A stretch of DNA of 7,826 nucleotides from NCBI GenBank assembly GCA_046086305.1, contig JBJSXI010000033.1, positions 1 through 7,826 on the forward strand, read 5' to 3'. Shown here in pieces: positions 1-6,115 of the stretch. The stretch comes from UBA668 sp046086305 (lineage in GTDB: Bacteria > Actinomycetota > Acidimicrobiia > Acidimicrobiales > Ilumatobacteraceae). How positions within the stretch are numbered: the first letter of the stretch is position 1; each line of letters begins with the position of its first letter. Position numbers and translations under genes: made by a program. The notes below the pieces were generated by a model, which ran no database searches, was not told the DNA's origin, and saw nothing but the letters and a program-made list of their open reading frames with translations.

Positions 1-570
1 GCGAACGACATCGCCCGGCGGTACGTACAGCGCGCGCTCGCACAAGCGCACGAGGAAGAGAGCTACCTGCTCGTTGGCACCCGCTGCGCCGATGCAGTGG
101 CCACGCTTGGCGACCGCGGCCTCGCCGAAGCCGTCATCGAGATGTTGACGCCGTGGTCGGCCCACGTCTCGGTCGATTCGAGTGGCTGGTGGTGTGACGG
201 ACCGGTGTCGCTGTGGCTTGCTCAGCTTCACCTCACTGCAGCCGACCGCAACCGCGCCGCAGAACTTCTTGACGTCGGCGCGCCCGTTGCACAAGCACTC
301 AACGACGTTCGTTCACTCCGCCGTGTCGACGACCTGAGTGGACGGCTCGGTAATGTCGTGGCAGCCACCGCACACGACCTGACCAAGCGCGAACTCGCCG
401 TTCTCGCGAGGATGGCGACCGGCGCCACGAACCCGCAGATTGCCGCAGCGCTGTCGTACAGCCTGTCGACGATCCGCGTCGACACGATGTCGATCTATCG
501 GAAGCTCGGCGTCACCGGACGGGCCGAGGCCGTTGCGCTCGCCGTCAAACTCGGTCTCCACGAGACCTGA
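1..570 (+). CDS. LuxR-family transcriptional regulator, C-terminal part (5' end outside window)
   Basis: The reading frame is open from the first base, so the 189 visible residues are the C-terminal part of a larger protein. Visible residues about 127-187 form a LuxR/GerE-type helix-turn-helix. It opens with LTKRELAVLARMATG, continues through NPQIAAALSYSLSTIRVD and ends with SIYRKLGV and an AEAVALAVKLGL helix, which matches the family pattern of four helices. The preceding helical, Ala/Leu-rich part (WCDGPVSLWLAQLHLTAADRNRAAELL) resembles the TPR-like repeats of large LAL/MalT or cyclase-type regulators, which carry an N-terminal ATPase or sensor domain. A GTG at 97 could be read as a start, but coding character continues upstream of it, so I treat it as internal. 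No receiver domain is visible. The target genes are unknown; the convergent exporter unit next door is a possible but unproven target. The HTH is certain; the overall family is less so. Confidence 0.85.
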   Translation, partial: ANDIARRYVQRALAQAHEEESYLLVGTRCADAVATLGDRGLAEAVIEMLTPWSAHVSVDSSGWWCDGPVSLWLAQLHLTAADRNRAAELLDVGAPVAQALNDVRSLRRVDDLSGRLGNVVAATAHDLTKRELAVLARMATGATNPQIAAALSYSLSTIRVDTMSIYRKLGVTGRAEAVALAVKLGLHET

Positions 571-603
571 TCGATCACGTCCCCGGATATCGACCGGTTG
601 TGG

Positions 604-1830
604 CTACACAGTGCGGCGCGTCGCAACGCGGGCGAGTGCCGTCGCCGCCATCAGGTATCCGAAGATCACCGCAGCAAACGGGGTGGTCGAGCCATTGAAG
701 GCCGCTGCGCCGATCCCCCCGAGCACGGCTCCTCCCGCAGTGCTGATGGTGCCCATCATCGCCGTCGCGGTCCCGGCGATGTGCGGGACCGGCCCGAGTG
801 CCGCCGTGTTCAGGTTGGGCAGCATGCCCGGGCACAACGGCACGATGACGGCGATCAGCAACGCGAACACCACGAACGGAGGACGTCCCCCACCGATGAG
901 CGACATGACGAGCAGTGAGCCAGCCGCTGCGACGGCGACACACATTCCTGCGGCAATCAGCCGCTGCAGTCCCATCCGCACAACGATCCGTCCACTGACG
1001 AACGAGGTGACTGCGCCGAATGCCGCGATCGTCCCGAGGAACAACGGATACCAGTCGGCGAGACCGTAGATCTCGCCAATGACGATCTCCGACCCACCCA
1101 CGTAGGTCAGCAGTGCACCGACGACGAACATCGCCGAGAACATCAAGGAGACCGTCTCGCGTTGACGAAGGATCTCGGCTCCGGCATCGACGATGGCCCG
1201 TCCGTTGAACGGTCGGCGCCGCTCGGGCGGCAGGGTCTCGGGGAGCCGCACGACCCACCACGCGAGCAGGGCACCGGCGACCGCCGGAAACCAGAAGATG
1301 ATCCGCCAGTCGGCGATCGCGCGGAGCCCCGTGCTGAGCAGTGGTGCGAAGATCGGCACGAACAGGAACACCGCGACCACCGTCGACATCATCCTGGCCA
1401 TCGCCTCACCTTCGTGACGGTCACGGATCACCGCCATCGAGAGCGACCGCGGAGCCCCGGTACCCAAACCCCACACGAATCGCGCCGCGAGCATCAGCGG
1501 CCATGTCGGTGCGAGTGCCGACAATGCCGCACCGATGCAATAGAGACCCAGCCCGGCGATCAGCGGTCGACGTCGACCGAATCGATCCGACAGCGGCCCC
1601 CACACCCACGGCCCGAGCGCGATGCCGAGGAAGAAGACCGTGATGATCCAGCTCACCTCGGTCGAGTCGGCCGGCATCCCGAACGCGGCCCGCACATCGG
1701 GGAACGCGGGGAGGAGCAGATCGACGCCGATCGCCTCCACCGCCATCGCTGCGGTGAGCAGGGCGAACACCTCGCGATCAGAGGCAGGCCGTCGCCGCGC
1801 GCGCCTCGGAGCAGCGTCGGTAAGGGTCAC
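604..1830 (-). CDS. MFS multidrug exporter, Bcr/CflA type
   Basis: A 408-residue inner-membrane transporter, likely a proton-driven exporter of drugs or small metabolites. About twelve hydrophobic segments can be traced from residue 22 to 400. The motif-A loop between TM2 and TM3 is GPLSDRFGRRRPL (78-90). The segment VDLLLPAFPDV (36-46) matches the DxYLPALP signature of Bcr/CflA proteins, and RFVWGLGTGAPRS followed by IRDRHEG (117-141) matches that subfamily's TM4 and following loop. Length is normal (about 400). The GTG start at 1830 has no good Shine-Dalgarno and lies 12 bases after the thpR stop in the same frame, so translation probably depends on coupling or reinitiation. A GTG at 1770 (residue 21) is possible but would remove nearly all of the basic N-terminus. 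It shares a transcript with thpR. The substrate cannot be told from sequence. Confidence 0.9.
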   Translation of the reverse strand: MTLTDAAPRRARRRPASDREVFALLTAAMAVEAIGVDLLLPAFPDVRAAFGMPADSTEVSWIITVFFLGIALGPWVWGPLSDRFGRRRPLIAGLGLYCIGAALSALAPTWPLMLAARFVWGLGTGAPRSLSMAVIRDRHEGEAMARMMSTVVAVFLFVPIFAPLLSTGLRAIADWRIIFWFPAVAGALLAWWVVRLPETLPPERRRPFNGRAIVDAGAEILRQRETVSLMFSAMFVVGALLTYVGGSEIVIGEIYGLADWYPLFLGTIAAFGAVTSFVSGRIVVRMGLQRLIAAGMCVAVAAAGSLLVMSLIGGGRPPFVVFALLIAVIVPLCPGMLPNLNTAALGPVPHIAGTATAMMGTISTAGGAVLGGIGAAAFNGSTTPFAAVIFGYLMAATALARVATRRTV

Positions 1831-1842
1831 GGGTGGACGCGT

Positions 1843-2403
1843 TCAGCTCAGCTGCTCGCGCAGGGAGAACTCGGCGAGACGGAGATGACGACCACCCACC
1901 GACTCGTACAGCCCGAACGACCCAACCTCGAACGATTCACCATCGACCGCTCGCCGCAGCATCGTCACGAGCCGCGATGGCTCGACAGCGGATGCCGTGT
2001 ACCGCGCAACGGTGACGTGCGGCGCGAAGACGCCCCGGGTGAACCCCGTCTCGACACGCGAGTCGCGGCCGAGTGGCGCAGTGGCATCCATCACCCGCTC
2101 GCGCAGGCCGCGCAGCCCGGCCAGGTCGCCGTCGATCCCGGCCCAGATCACCCGACCCGCCGGGAACCACCCGGCGCCGACGACACGCACACGCAACGGC
2201 GATGACATCCGGGCCACCGCATCGAGGGCGAGCGTCAGACGGGGCAGGTCGCGGGGTTCGATCTCGCCGTAGTGGCACAGCGTCACGTGGTAGCGCTCGG
2301 CGGACTCGAGCCGGAACCCGTCGGTGCGGGCCACCCCGGCGACGGCGCGTTCGAGTGCCCGGGCCGGGGCAGCAGGCAGCCGGAAGGCCGCGAAGTAGCT
2401 CAT
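1843..2403 (-). CDS. thpR: RNA 2',3'-cyclic phosphodiesterase (2'-5' RNA ligase family)
   Basis: A 186-residue cytoplasmic enzyme of the 2H phosphoesterase superfamily. Family members hydrolyse 2',3'-cyclic phosphate RNA ends to 2'-phosphates and can act as reversible 2'-5' ligases on tRNA halves. The two catalytic HxT motifs are present as HVTL (39-42) and HVTV (129-132), the second in the typical PHVTVARY setting. The N-terminus SYFAAFRLP matches the family's opening strand (xRxFxAxxLP), and length is normal (about 180-190). I chose ATG 2403 over an in-frame start at 2442 because it has an AGGG 4 nt upstream and the extra 13 residues look unlike the family. A TAGCCT -10 box at 2426-2431 predicts a short leader. 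It is the first gene of a unit with the MFS exporter and is divergent from carbamate kinase. The native RNA substrate is unknown. Confidence 0.88.
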   Translation of the reverse strand: MSYFAAFRLPAAPARALERAVAGVARTDGFRLESAERYHVTLCHYGEIEPRDLPRLTLALDAVARMSSPLRVRVVGAGWFPAGRVIWAGIDGDLAGLRGLRERVMDATAPLGRDSRVETGFTRGVFAPHVTVARYTASAVEPSRLVTMLRRAVDGESFEVGSFGLYESVGGRHLRLAEFSLREQLS

Positions 2404-2425
2404 GTCACCCTGCCCACGGCGCCAG

Positions 2426-2431
2426 AGGCTA
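2426..2431 (-). promoter_or_regulatory. Predicted -10 box for thpR-MFS unit
   Basis: TAGCCT on the minus strand, identical to the box before tRNA-Ser(CGA). A start of transcription near 2419 would give a leader of about 16 nt that holds the AGGG ribosome site. I see no clear -35. The call rests on the rarity of TA steps in this DNA and on position. Confidence 0.45.
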
Positions 2432-2481
2432 GGCGCGACCATCGCCAGACCGGCACCGAAGCGTCCGACCGCAGGTGGGCC

Positions 2482-2487
2482 TAGGGT
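2482..2487 (+). promoter_or_regulatory. Predicted -10 box for leaderless carbamate kinase mRNA
   Basis: TAGGGT followed by exactly 6 nt and then the GTG at 2494. That spacing puts +1 on the start codon, as in actinobacterial leaderless genes. The AGGG inside it could instead act as a Shine-Dalgarno 7 nt before the GTG, so the same bases support either reading. No clear -35 is visible. Confidence 0.45.
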
Positions 2488-2493
2488 GTCGAT

Positions 2494-3402
2494 GTGCCCA
2501 TGCGACTCGTGGTGGCGCTCGGCGGTAATGCCCTGCTGCGACGTGGCGAGCCACCCGACGCCGAGCCCCAGCGACGCAATGTCGGCGCAGCCGTCGCGTC
2601 ACTGCGACCACTGCTCGTCGAACACGATGTCGTCGTGACCCACGGCAACGGACCCCAGGTGGGTCTGCTGGCGATGGAGTCGTCCAGTGATCCGCTGCTC
2701 GGTACACCGTTCCCCCTCGATCCGCTCGGAGCCGAGACCCAGGGCCTGATCGGCTACTGGCTGACCCAGGAACTCCGCAATGCGCTGCCCGGCCGACAGG
2801 TCGCCGCGGTGCTCACTCAGTGCGTCGTCGATGCGGCTGACCCGGCGTTCGCCACACCGACCAAGTTCGTCGGGCCCGTCTACGACGAGACAGGCGCCGC
2901 GCAACTGAGGGCGCGCGGATGGACAGTGGCACGCGACGGCGAGCACTGGCGACGCGTCGTCGCATCACCGGAACCGACGCGCGTCGTCGAGGCCGATGTC
3001 ATCCTCCTGCTCTCGTGGGCTGGCGTGGTCGTGGTGTGCGCAGGCGGTGGCGGCGTCCCGGTGATCGAGGGAGCAGATGGCCGACTCGAAGGTATCGAGG
3101 CCGTCGTCGACAAGGACCTCACCTCTGCGCTGCTCGCCGAGACCCTCGGCGCCGACGCCCTCGTCCTGCTCACCGATGTGGAGGGGGTCGAGAGCGACTT
3201 CGGTCGTCCAGGCTCGACGGTGATCCGATCCGCATCGATCGCCGAACTCCGCGCCATGCACCTGCCCGCCGGATCGATGGGCCCCAAGGTCGAGGCTGCG
3301 TGCCGATTCGTCGAACGCACCGGAGGCAGGGCGATGATCGGCTCACTCGATCATGCGCACGACGTCGCCTCAGGAACGTCGGGCACGCTCGTCGTGCCCT
3401 GA
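2494..3402 (+). CDS. arcC: Carbamate kinase
   Basis: A 302-residue cytoplasmic kinase of the amino-acid kinase fold. It catalyses the reversible reaction carbamoyl phosphate + ADP to ATP + carbamate (then NH3 + CO2). Motifs in order: ALGGNAL (8-14), THGNGPQVG (49-57), TPTKFVGP (121-128), RRVVASPEP (153-161), CAGGGGVPV (182-190), VVDKDLTSALLA (204-215), LTDVEGV (226-232) and GSMGPKVEAA (260-269). These cover the substrate, phosphate and nucleotide sites, and length is normal (about 310), so it looks active. GTG 2494 is preferred because a -10 box or AGGG is spaced correctly for it; ATG 2500 would only remove two residues. No arginine deiminase, carbamoyltransferase or purine-catabolism gene is in the window, so the source of carbamoyl phosphate is unknown. 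The only metabolic neighbour is the convergent cDPG-synthetase-like gene, which overlaps its 3' end by 33 bp. Confidence 0.93.
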   Translation: MPMRLVVALGGNALLRRGEPPDAEPQRRNVGAAVASLRPLLVEHDVVVTHGNGPQVGLLAMESSSDPLLGTPFPLDPLGAETQGLIGYWLTQELRNALPGRQVAAVLTQCVVDAADPAFATPTKFVGPVYDETGAAQLRARGWTVARDGEHWRRVVASPEPTRVVEADVILLLSWAGVVVVCAGGGGVPVIEGADGRLEGIEAVVDKDLTSALLAETLGADALVLLTDVEGVESDFGRPGSTVIRSASIAELRAMHLPAGSMGPKVEAACRFVERTGGRAMIGSLDHAHDVASGTSGTLVVP

Positions 3403-4749
3403 ACCGCCCGATGCTTCTCGACCCGACCAGCGATCGATCCACGGGGAGAGGATGTCCTCGAGACGGGTGACCGCCGCGTCGTCGAGTGCGTAGCGCGCGT
3501 GTCGCACGGGTTGTACCGACGGATCGAGCGCGAGGAGTCGACCGAGGTCGATCGGTGTGCCGGTGACGACCGCATCGCACGGCGTCGACTCGATCGTCGC
3601 GGCGAGGTCGGCGACCTGTGCCGCCCCATAGCCCATTGCCGGCAGGACCGCACCGATGTGCGGATACCGGTCGAACACCGCGCGCAGCGAGCCGACGAGG
3701 TGCGGGCGTGGATCGACGAGCTCCGCGGCACCGGCTGCGCGAGCGGCGACGGTGCCGGCGCCGAACGGCATGCCACCGTGGGTGATCGTCGGGCCGTCCT
3801 CGACCACGAGCACCCTGGCCCCATCCAACGATGGCCCGGGCTCGAGGGTTCCCGGCGACGCCGCCTCGATGAGTGGCGCATGCCCATTGAGTTCGCGTAG
3901 CGACCGGACCGTCGCCTCAACGGATTCCCGCGACGCGCTGTCGACCTTGTTGACCACGAGTACATCGGCGAGCAGCACGTTCGCCTCACCGGCATGGAAG
4001 GAACGCTCGTGGCCGGGCCGGAGCGCATCGGCCACGACGACCATCACATCGGGTGTGAAGAAGGGCAGGTCGTTGTTGCCGCCGTCCCAGATCACCACGT
4101 CGGCCTCGTTCTCGGCGAGTGCGAGGATCGCGGCGTAGTCGACACCGGCGTAGACCGTGATCCCTTCGCGCACCGCCTGCTCGTACTCTTCCCGCTCCTC
4201 GATGGTCGGATCGCTCGCGTCGATGTCAGCGATGGTGCGGAATCGCTGCACGCGCATCCGTCCGAGATGTCCGTAGGGCATCGGATGGCGCACGAGTGCC
4301 GGTCGGAGGCCGTGACGGGCGAGCAGATGGGCGATCGCCCGGCTGGTCTGACTCTTCCCACACCCGGTCCTCGTCGCGCACACGGCGATCACCGGTCGGT
4401 GTGAGCGCAGAGCCGACGAGTGCATGCCGACGAGCCGGAAGTCGGCGCCCGCTGCGAGCACCCGCGCCGCAAGATGCATCACGTCGACGTACGCGACGTC
4501 GGAGTAGGCGAAGACGACCTCGTCGATCGACTGCGACCGGATGAGCTGATCGAGCTCGGACTCGGGGACGATGGGGATCCCGAGCGGATAGCGCGGACCT
4601 GCCAGCTCGCTCGGATACACGCGGTGATCGATGTTCGGGATCTGCGCTGCCGTGAACGCGACCACCTCCACGTCCGGATCGGGGCCGAGCAGCACGTTGA
4701 ACGTGTGGAAGTCGCGTCCCCCCGCTCCCACGATGACGACTCGCCTCAT
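3370..4749 (-). CDS. Cyclic 2,3-diphosphoglycerate synthetase-like P-loop protein (COG2403-type)
   Basis: A 459-residue soluble protein. Residues 1-108 form a Rossmann-like domain opening with RRVVIVGAGGRDFHTFN and including the conserved AYSDVAYVDVM. A P-loop domain follows: TRTGCGKSQTSR (126-137, Walker A with K132/S133), WDGGNND (221-227, Walker B region) and VVNKVD (265-270, NKxD-like base motif). This order is typical of archaeal cyclic 2,3-diphosphoglycerate synthetase, which uses ATP to close 2,3-DPG into its cyclic anhydride, and of its bacterial homologues, often annotated only as GTPases. Whether bacterial members make cDPG is not established to my knowledge. ATG 4749 is chosen because a perfect GGAGG lies 7 nt upstream; an in-frame TTG at 4779 lies beyond that site and is rejected. 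The final 18 or so residues (after DRW) are Gly/Ser/Arg-rich and overlap the carbamate kinase 3' end. Confidence 0.8.
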   Translation of the reverse strand: MRRVVIVGAGGRDFHTFNVLLGPDPDVEVVAFTAAQIPNIDHRVYPSELAGPRYPLGIPIVPESELDQLIRSQSIDEVVFAYSDVAYVDVMHLAARVLAAGADFRLVGMHSSALRSHRPVIAVCATRTGCGKSQTSRAIAHLLARHGLRPALVRHPMPYGHLGRMRVQRFRTIADIDASDPTIEEREEYEQAVREGITVYAGVDYAAILALAENEADVVIWDGGNNDLPFFTPDVMVVVADALRPGHERSFHAGEANVLLADVLVVNKVDSASRESVEATVRSLRELNGHAPLIEAASPGTLEPGPSLDGARVLVVEDGPTITHGGMPFGAGTVAARAAGAAELVDPRPHLVGSLRAVFDRYPHIGAVLPAMGYGAAQVADLAATIESTPCDAVVTGTPIDLGRLLALDPSVQPVRHARYALDDAAVTRLEDILSPWIDRWSGREASGGSGHDERARRS

Positions 4750-4756
4750 GGTCACA

Positions 4757-4761
4757 CCTCC
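4757..4761 (-). promoter_or_regulatory. Strong ribosome binding site of cDPG-synthetase-like gene
   Basis: GGAGG on the minus strand, 7 nt before the ATG at 4749. It is the best Shine-Dalgarno in the window and it fixes this start against the TTG at 4779. Confidence 0.8.
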
Positions 4762-4768
4762 GCCGTCG

Positions 4769-4774
4769 ACTGTA
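4769..4774 (-). promoter_or_regulatory. Possible -10 box for cDPG-synthetase-like gene
   Basis: TACAGT on the minus strand. A +1 about 7 nt downstream (near 4762) would place the GGAGG almost at the 5' end of a leader of about 13 nt. A CTGACC at 4794-4799 could serve as a -35 with a long 19-bp spacer. Upstream, 4787-4794 and 4803-4810 can pair as an 8-bp imperfect hairpin with no T-run. It may be a weak terminator of the metallophosphoesterase gene or chance. Confidence 0.35.
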
Positions 4775-4821
4775 CGCAACGGGCGAGTCGACCGGTCAGC
4801 GTCGGTCGATCGGGGCGCCTG

Positions 4822-5844
4822 TCAGTCGGCTTCGCCCACATCCCCGATGTCGTCGACCTCCGGGTGGGCTACCGGATGAGCGACGTAACGATCGGCGGCG
4901 AGTGAGGCTTCGCCACTCCACCGATAGGCGACGAGCGGGCCGTCTGCGGCAACGCTGTAGTCGACGCACGCGACGAACGGCGACCAGACGTCGAGCGGTG
5001 GGCGGCACCAGTAGTGCCCGACGACCAGCGGAATCTCGTCCAGATACTGCCCCGCAGCGTCGCACGGATCGTCGGGGAGCGGGTCGAACGGCGCCCCCGA
5101 CGGGGTGACCGAACCCGGCGGCACGTGGGCGGCGGCGGCGAGCGTTGCGGCGTTGGGATCCCACCATCGGCGGCGGGCCCGACGGCGCTCATGGCCTCCC
5201 TTGTCGAGGTACGACCGACCGCCGAGGTCGATCTCCGGTCCCTTCAACAACGTCTCGACGGCGTCGTAGACCGCACTTGCGCGCTGCGACGCAGCAATGA
5301 CACCGTCGACTGAGATCGTCGCCGAGGGCGAAAGCCACGGCTCGAGAACCTGCATCGACGGGCGATGCCAGCATGCGTGCACGATGCGGAGTCGCTGTTC
5401 CCCGATCGACAGTTCGAGCCACAATGGCAGCTCGAGGAACCACTCGACCAACTCACGGTGCAGCGGCGAGTCCTCGCCGACCTGTTCGAGGAACGCTGCG
5501 TGCTGGGCGACGTTCCTCGGCGAGCGCACCCGACAGTGACGCCCTGGTGACGATGGGTCCGGAAGTTGGAAGGCGATGGCATTGAACTCGTGATTACCCA
5601 TCACGGCATACGCCGATCGGCGAGCAACCATTCGCTGCACCGTCCGGACGACCTCGACCTGATGAGCACCACGATCGATGAGGTCACCGATGAAGACAGC
5701 ACGTCGCGATGGATGTGCCCACCCACGGCCGTCGTCGACGTATCCGAGATCGCCGAGAAGACCCTCGAGCGCGAGGAGATGGCCGTGGACGTCACCAATG
5801 ACGTCGTAACCGGCGATCGCGACCTCAGCTGAAGGTGTGGTCAT
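4822..5844 (-). CDS. PPP-type metallophosphoesterase (ApaH/PrpE-like)
   Basis: A 340-residue cytoplasmic phosphoesterase with the three signature metal-binding blocks of the calcineurin-like PPP family: GDVHG (17-21), GDLIDRG (53-59) and GNHE (83-86). Two later metal-ligand histidine regions are VHACWH (155-160) and VVGHYW (274-279), followed by a CVDYS strand (293-297). Bacterial relatives hydrolyse diadenosine polyphosphates or dephosphorylate proteins; the sequence does not decide between these. An insert of about 60 residues (200-260, with a basic RRRARRR patch) separates the last two blocks, and it is longer than classic ApaH (about 280 residues). ATG 5844 is chosen because AAGGAG lies 5 nt upstream; GTG 5847 would be only 2 nt from it. 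No clear -10 box was found ahead of it, so read-through from tRNA-Ser(CGA) past the 5903-5931 hairpin is possible. It lies 72 bp upstream of the cDPG-synthetase-like gene on the same strand. Confidence 0.88.
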   Translation of the reverse strand: MTTPSAEVAIAGYDVIGDVHGHLLALEGLLGDLGYVDDGRGWAHPSRRAVFIGDLIDRGAHQVEVVRTVQRMVARRSAYAVMGNHEFNAIAFQLPDPSSPGRHCRVRSPRNVAQHAAFLEQVGEDSPLHRELVEWFLELPLWLELSIGEQRLRIVHACWHRPSMQVLEPWLSPSATISVDGVIAASQRASAVYDAVETLLKGPEIDLGGRSYLDKGGHERRRARRRWWDPNAATLAAAAHVPPGSVTPSGAPFDPLPDDPCDAAGQYLDEIPLVVGHYWCRPPLDVWSPFVACVDYSVAADGPLVAYRWSGEASLAADRYVAHPVAHPEVDDIGDVGEAD

Positions 5845-5849
5845 CACAT

Positions 5850-5855
5850 CTCCTT
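5850..5855 (-). promoter_or_regulatory. Ribosome binding site of metallophosphoesterase
   Basis: AAGGAG on the minus strand, 5 nt from ATG 5844 and only 2 nt from the in-frame GTG 5847. It therefore selects the ATG. Confidence 0.7.
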
Positions 5856-5902
5856 CACGACACGAGAGCCACGACGCGTGACCTCACCGATCCCACACGC
5901 GA

Positions 5903-5931
5903 CACGATCCGGACCAGGGGTCCGGATCGTG
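5903..5931 (-). terminator. Strong hairpin, likely terminator of tRNA-Ser(CGA)
   Basis: The arms 5903-5915 and 5919-5931 are perfectly complementary (13 bp) around a 3-nt loop. On the minus strand the hairpin begins 24 nt after the encoded CCA of tRNA-Ser(CGA) and ends about 47 nt before the metallophosphoesterase gene's AAGGAG. No T-run follows on either strand, as is common for high-GC actinobacterial terminators. Next to it toward the tRNA are a palindrome GGGGACGTCCCC (5931-5942) and an overlapping CCCCTCGGGG (5939-5948) that could fold alternatively. It may be a full terminator or a partial attenuator for the downstream gene. Confidence 0.6.
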
Positions 5932-5955
5932 GGGACGTCCCCTCGGGGCTCGTCG

Positions 5956-6043
5956 TGGCGGAAGGAGTGGGATTTGAACCCACGGAGGCTTGCACCTCGC
6001 ACGCTTTCGAGGCGTGTCCCTTCGGCCGCTCGGGCATCCTTCC
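5956..6043 (-). tRNA. tRNA-Ser (anticodon CGA)
   Basis: An 88-nt class II tRNA with CCA encoded at 5956-5958 and discriminator G at 5959. The acceptor arms GGAAGGA (6037-6043) and TCCTTCC (5960-5966) pair fully. The anticodon stem CACGC/GCGTG encloses CTCGAAA, giving anticodon CGA (bases 6007-6009), which reads UCG. A long variable arm (GAGG..CCTC) and T arm GTGGG-TTCAAAT-CCCAC are intact. A TAGCCT -10 box lies 7 nt before the mature 5' end. It shares its anticodon stem and T arm with the second serine tRNA at 7546-7633. Confidence 0.97.
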
Positions 6044-6050
6044 GGGCGGC

Positions 6051-6056
6051 AGGCTA
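6051..6056 (-). promoter_or_regulatory. Predicted -10 box for tRNA-Ser(CGA)
   Basis: TAGCCT on the minus strand, with 7 nt between it and the first base of the mature tRNA at 6043. Transcription would therefore start at or within about one base of the tRNA 5' end. No clear -35 is visible. Confidence 0.5.
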
Positions 6057-6103
6057 GCGGACGTCACTGCAGCCGCCTCCTCCCGTCGATGCCGCACCAC
6101 GGG

Positions 6104-6109
6104 TAGCGT
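6104..6109 (+). promoter_or_regulatory. Predicted -10 box for leaderless DUF4388 gene
   Basis: TAGCGT followed by 6 nt and then GTG at 6116. This is the same spacing as the box before carbamate kinase, and it predicts +1 on the start codon. No Shine-Dalgarno lies between. Confidence 0.5.
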
Positions 6110-6115
6110 CGCGCA

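Noticed and set aside
568..577. Palindrome TGATCGATCA at the LuxR stop codon, considered as terminator or operator
   Set aside because: It has no loop or T-run and is short. The 33-bp gap to the MFS stop holds nothing stronger, so I see no supported terminator there.
1162..2205. Long plus-strand frame (347 codons) opposite the MFS exporter and thpR
   Set aside because: It is Arg/Pro/His/Asp/Glu-rich with no domain-like pattern and spans two clearly real genes on the other strand. This is the usual antisense shadow of GC-biased third positions.
2404..2442. Longer ThpR start at 2442
   Set aside because: The extra 13 residues do not fit the family, they cover the predicted promoter and ribosome site, and ATG 2403 has a spaced AGGG.
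4750..4779. TTG start for the cDPG-synthetase-like protein
   Set aside because: The perfect GGAGG at 4757-4761 lies inside this extension and points to ATG 4749.
4787..4810. Imperfect 8-bp hairpin after the metallophosphoesterase, considered as terminator
   Set aside because: The stem is weak with an 8-nt loop and no T-run, and it overlaps the possible -35 of the next gene. It is noted only in that entry.
4420..4905. Plus-strand frame of 161 codons across the 5' part of the cDPG-like gene
   Set aside because: It is a shadow rich in Arg/Asp/His that runs across two minus-strand genes and their intergenic region.
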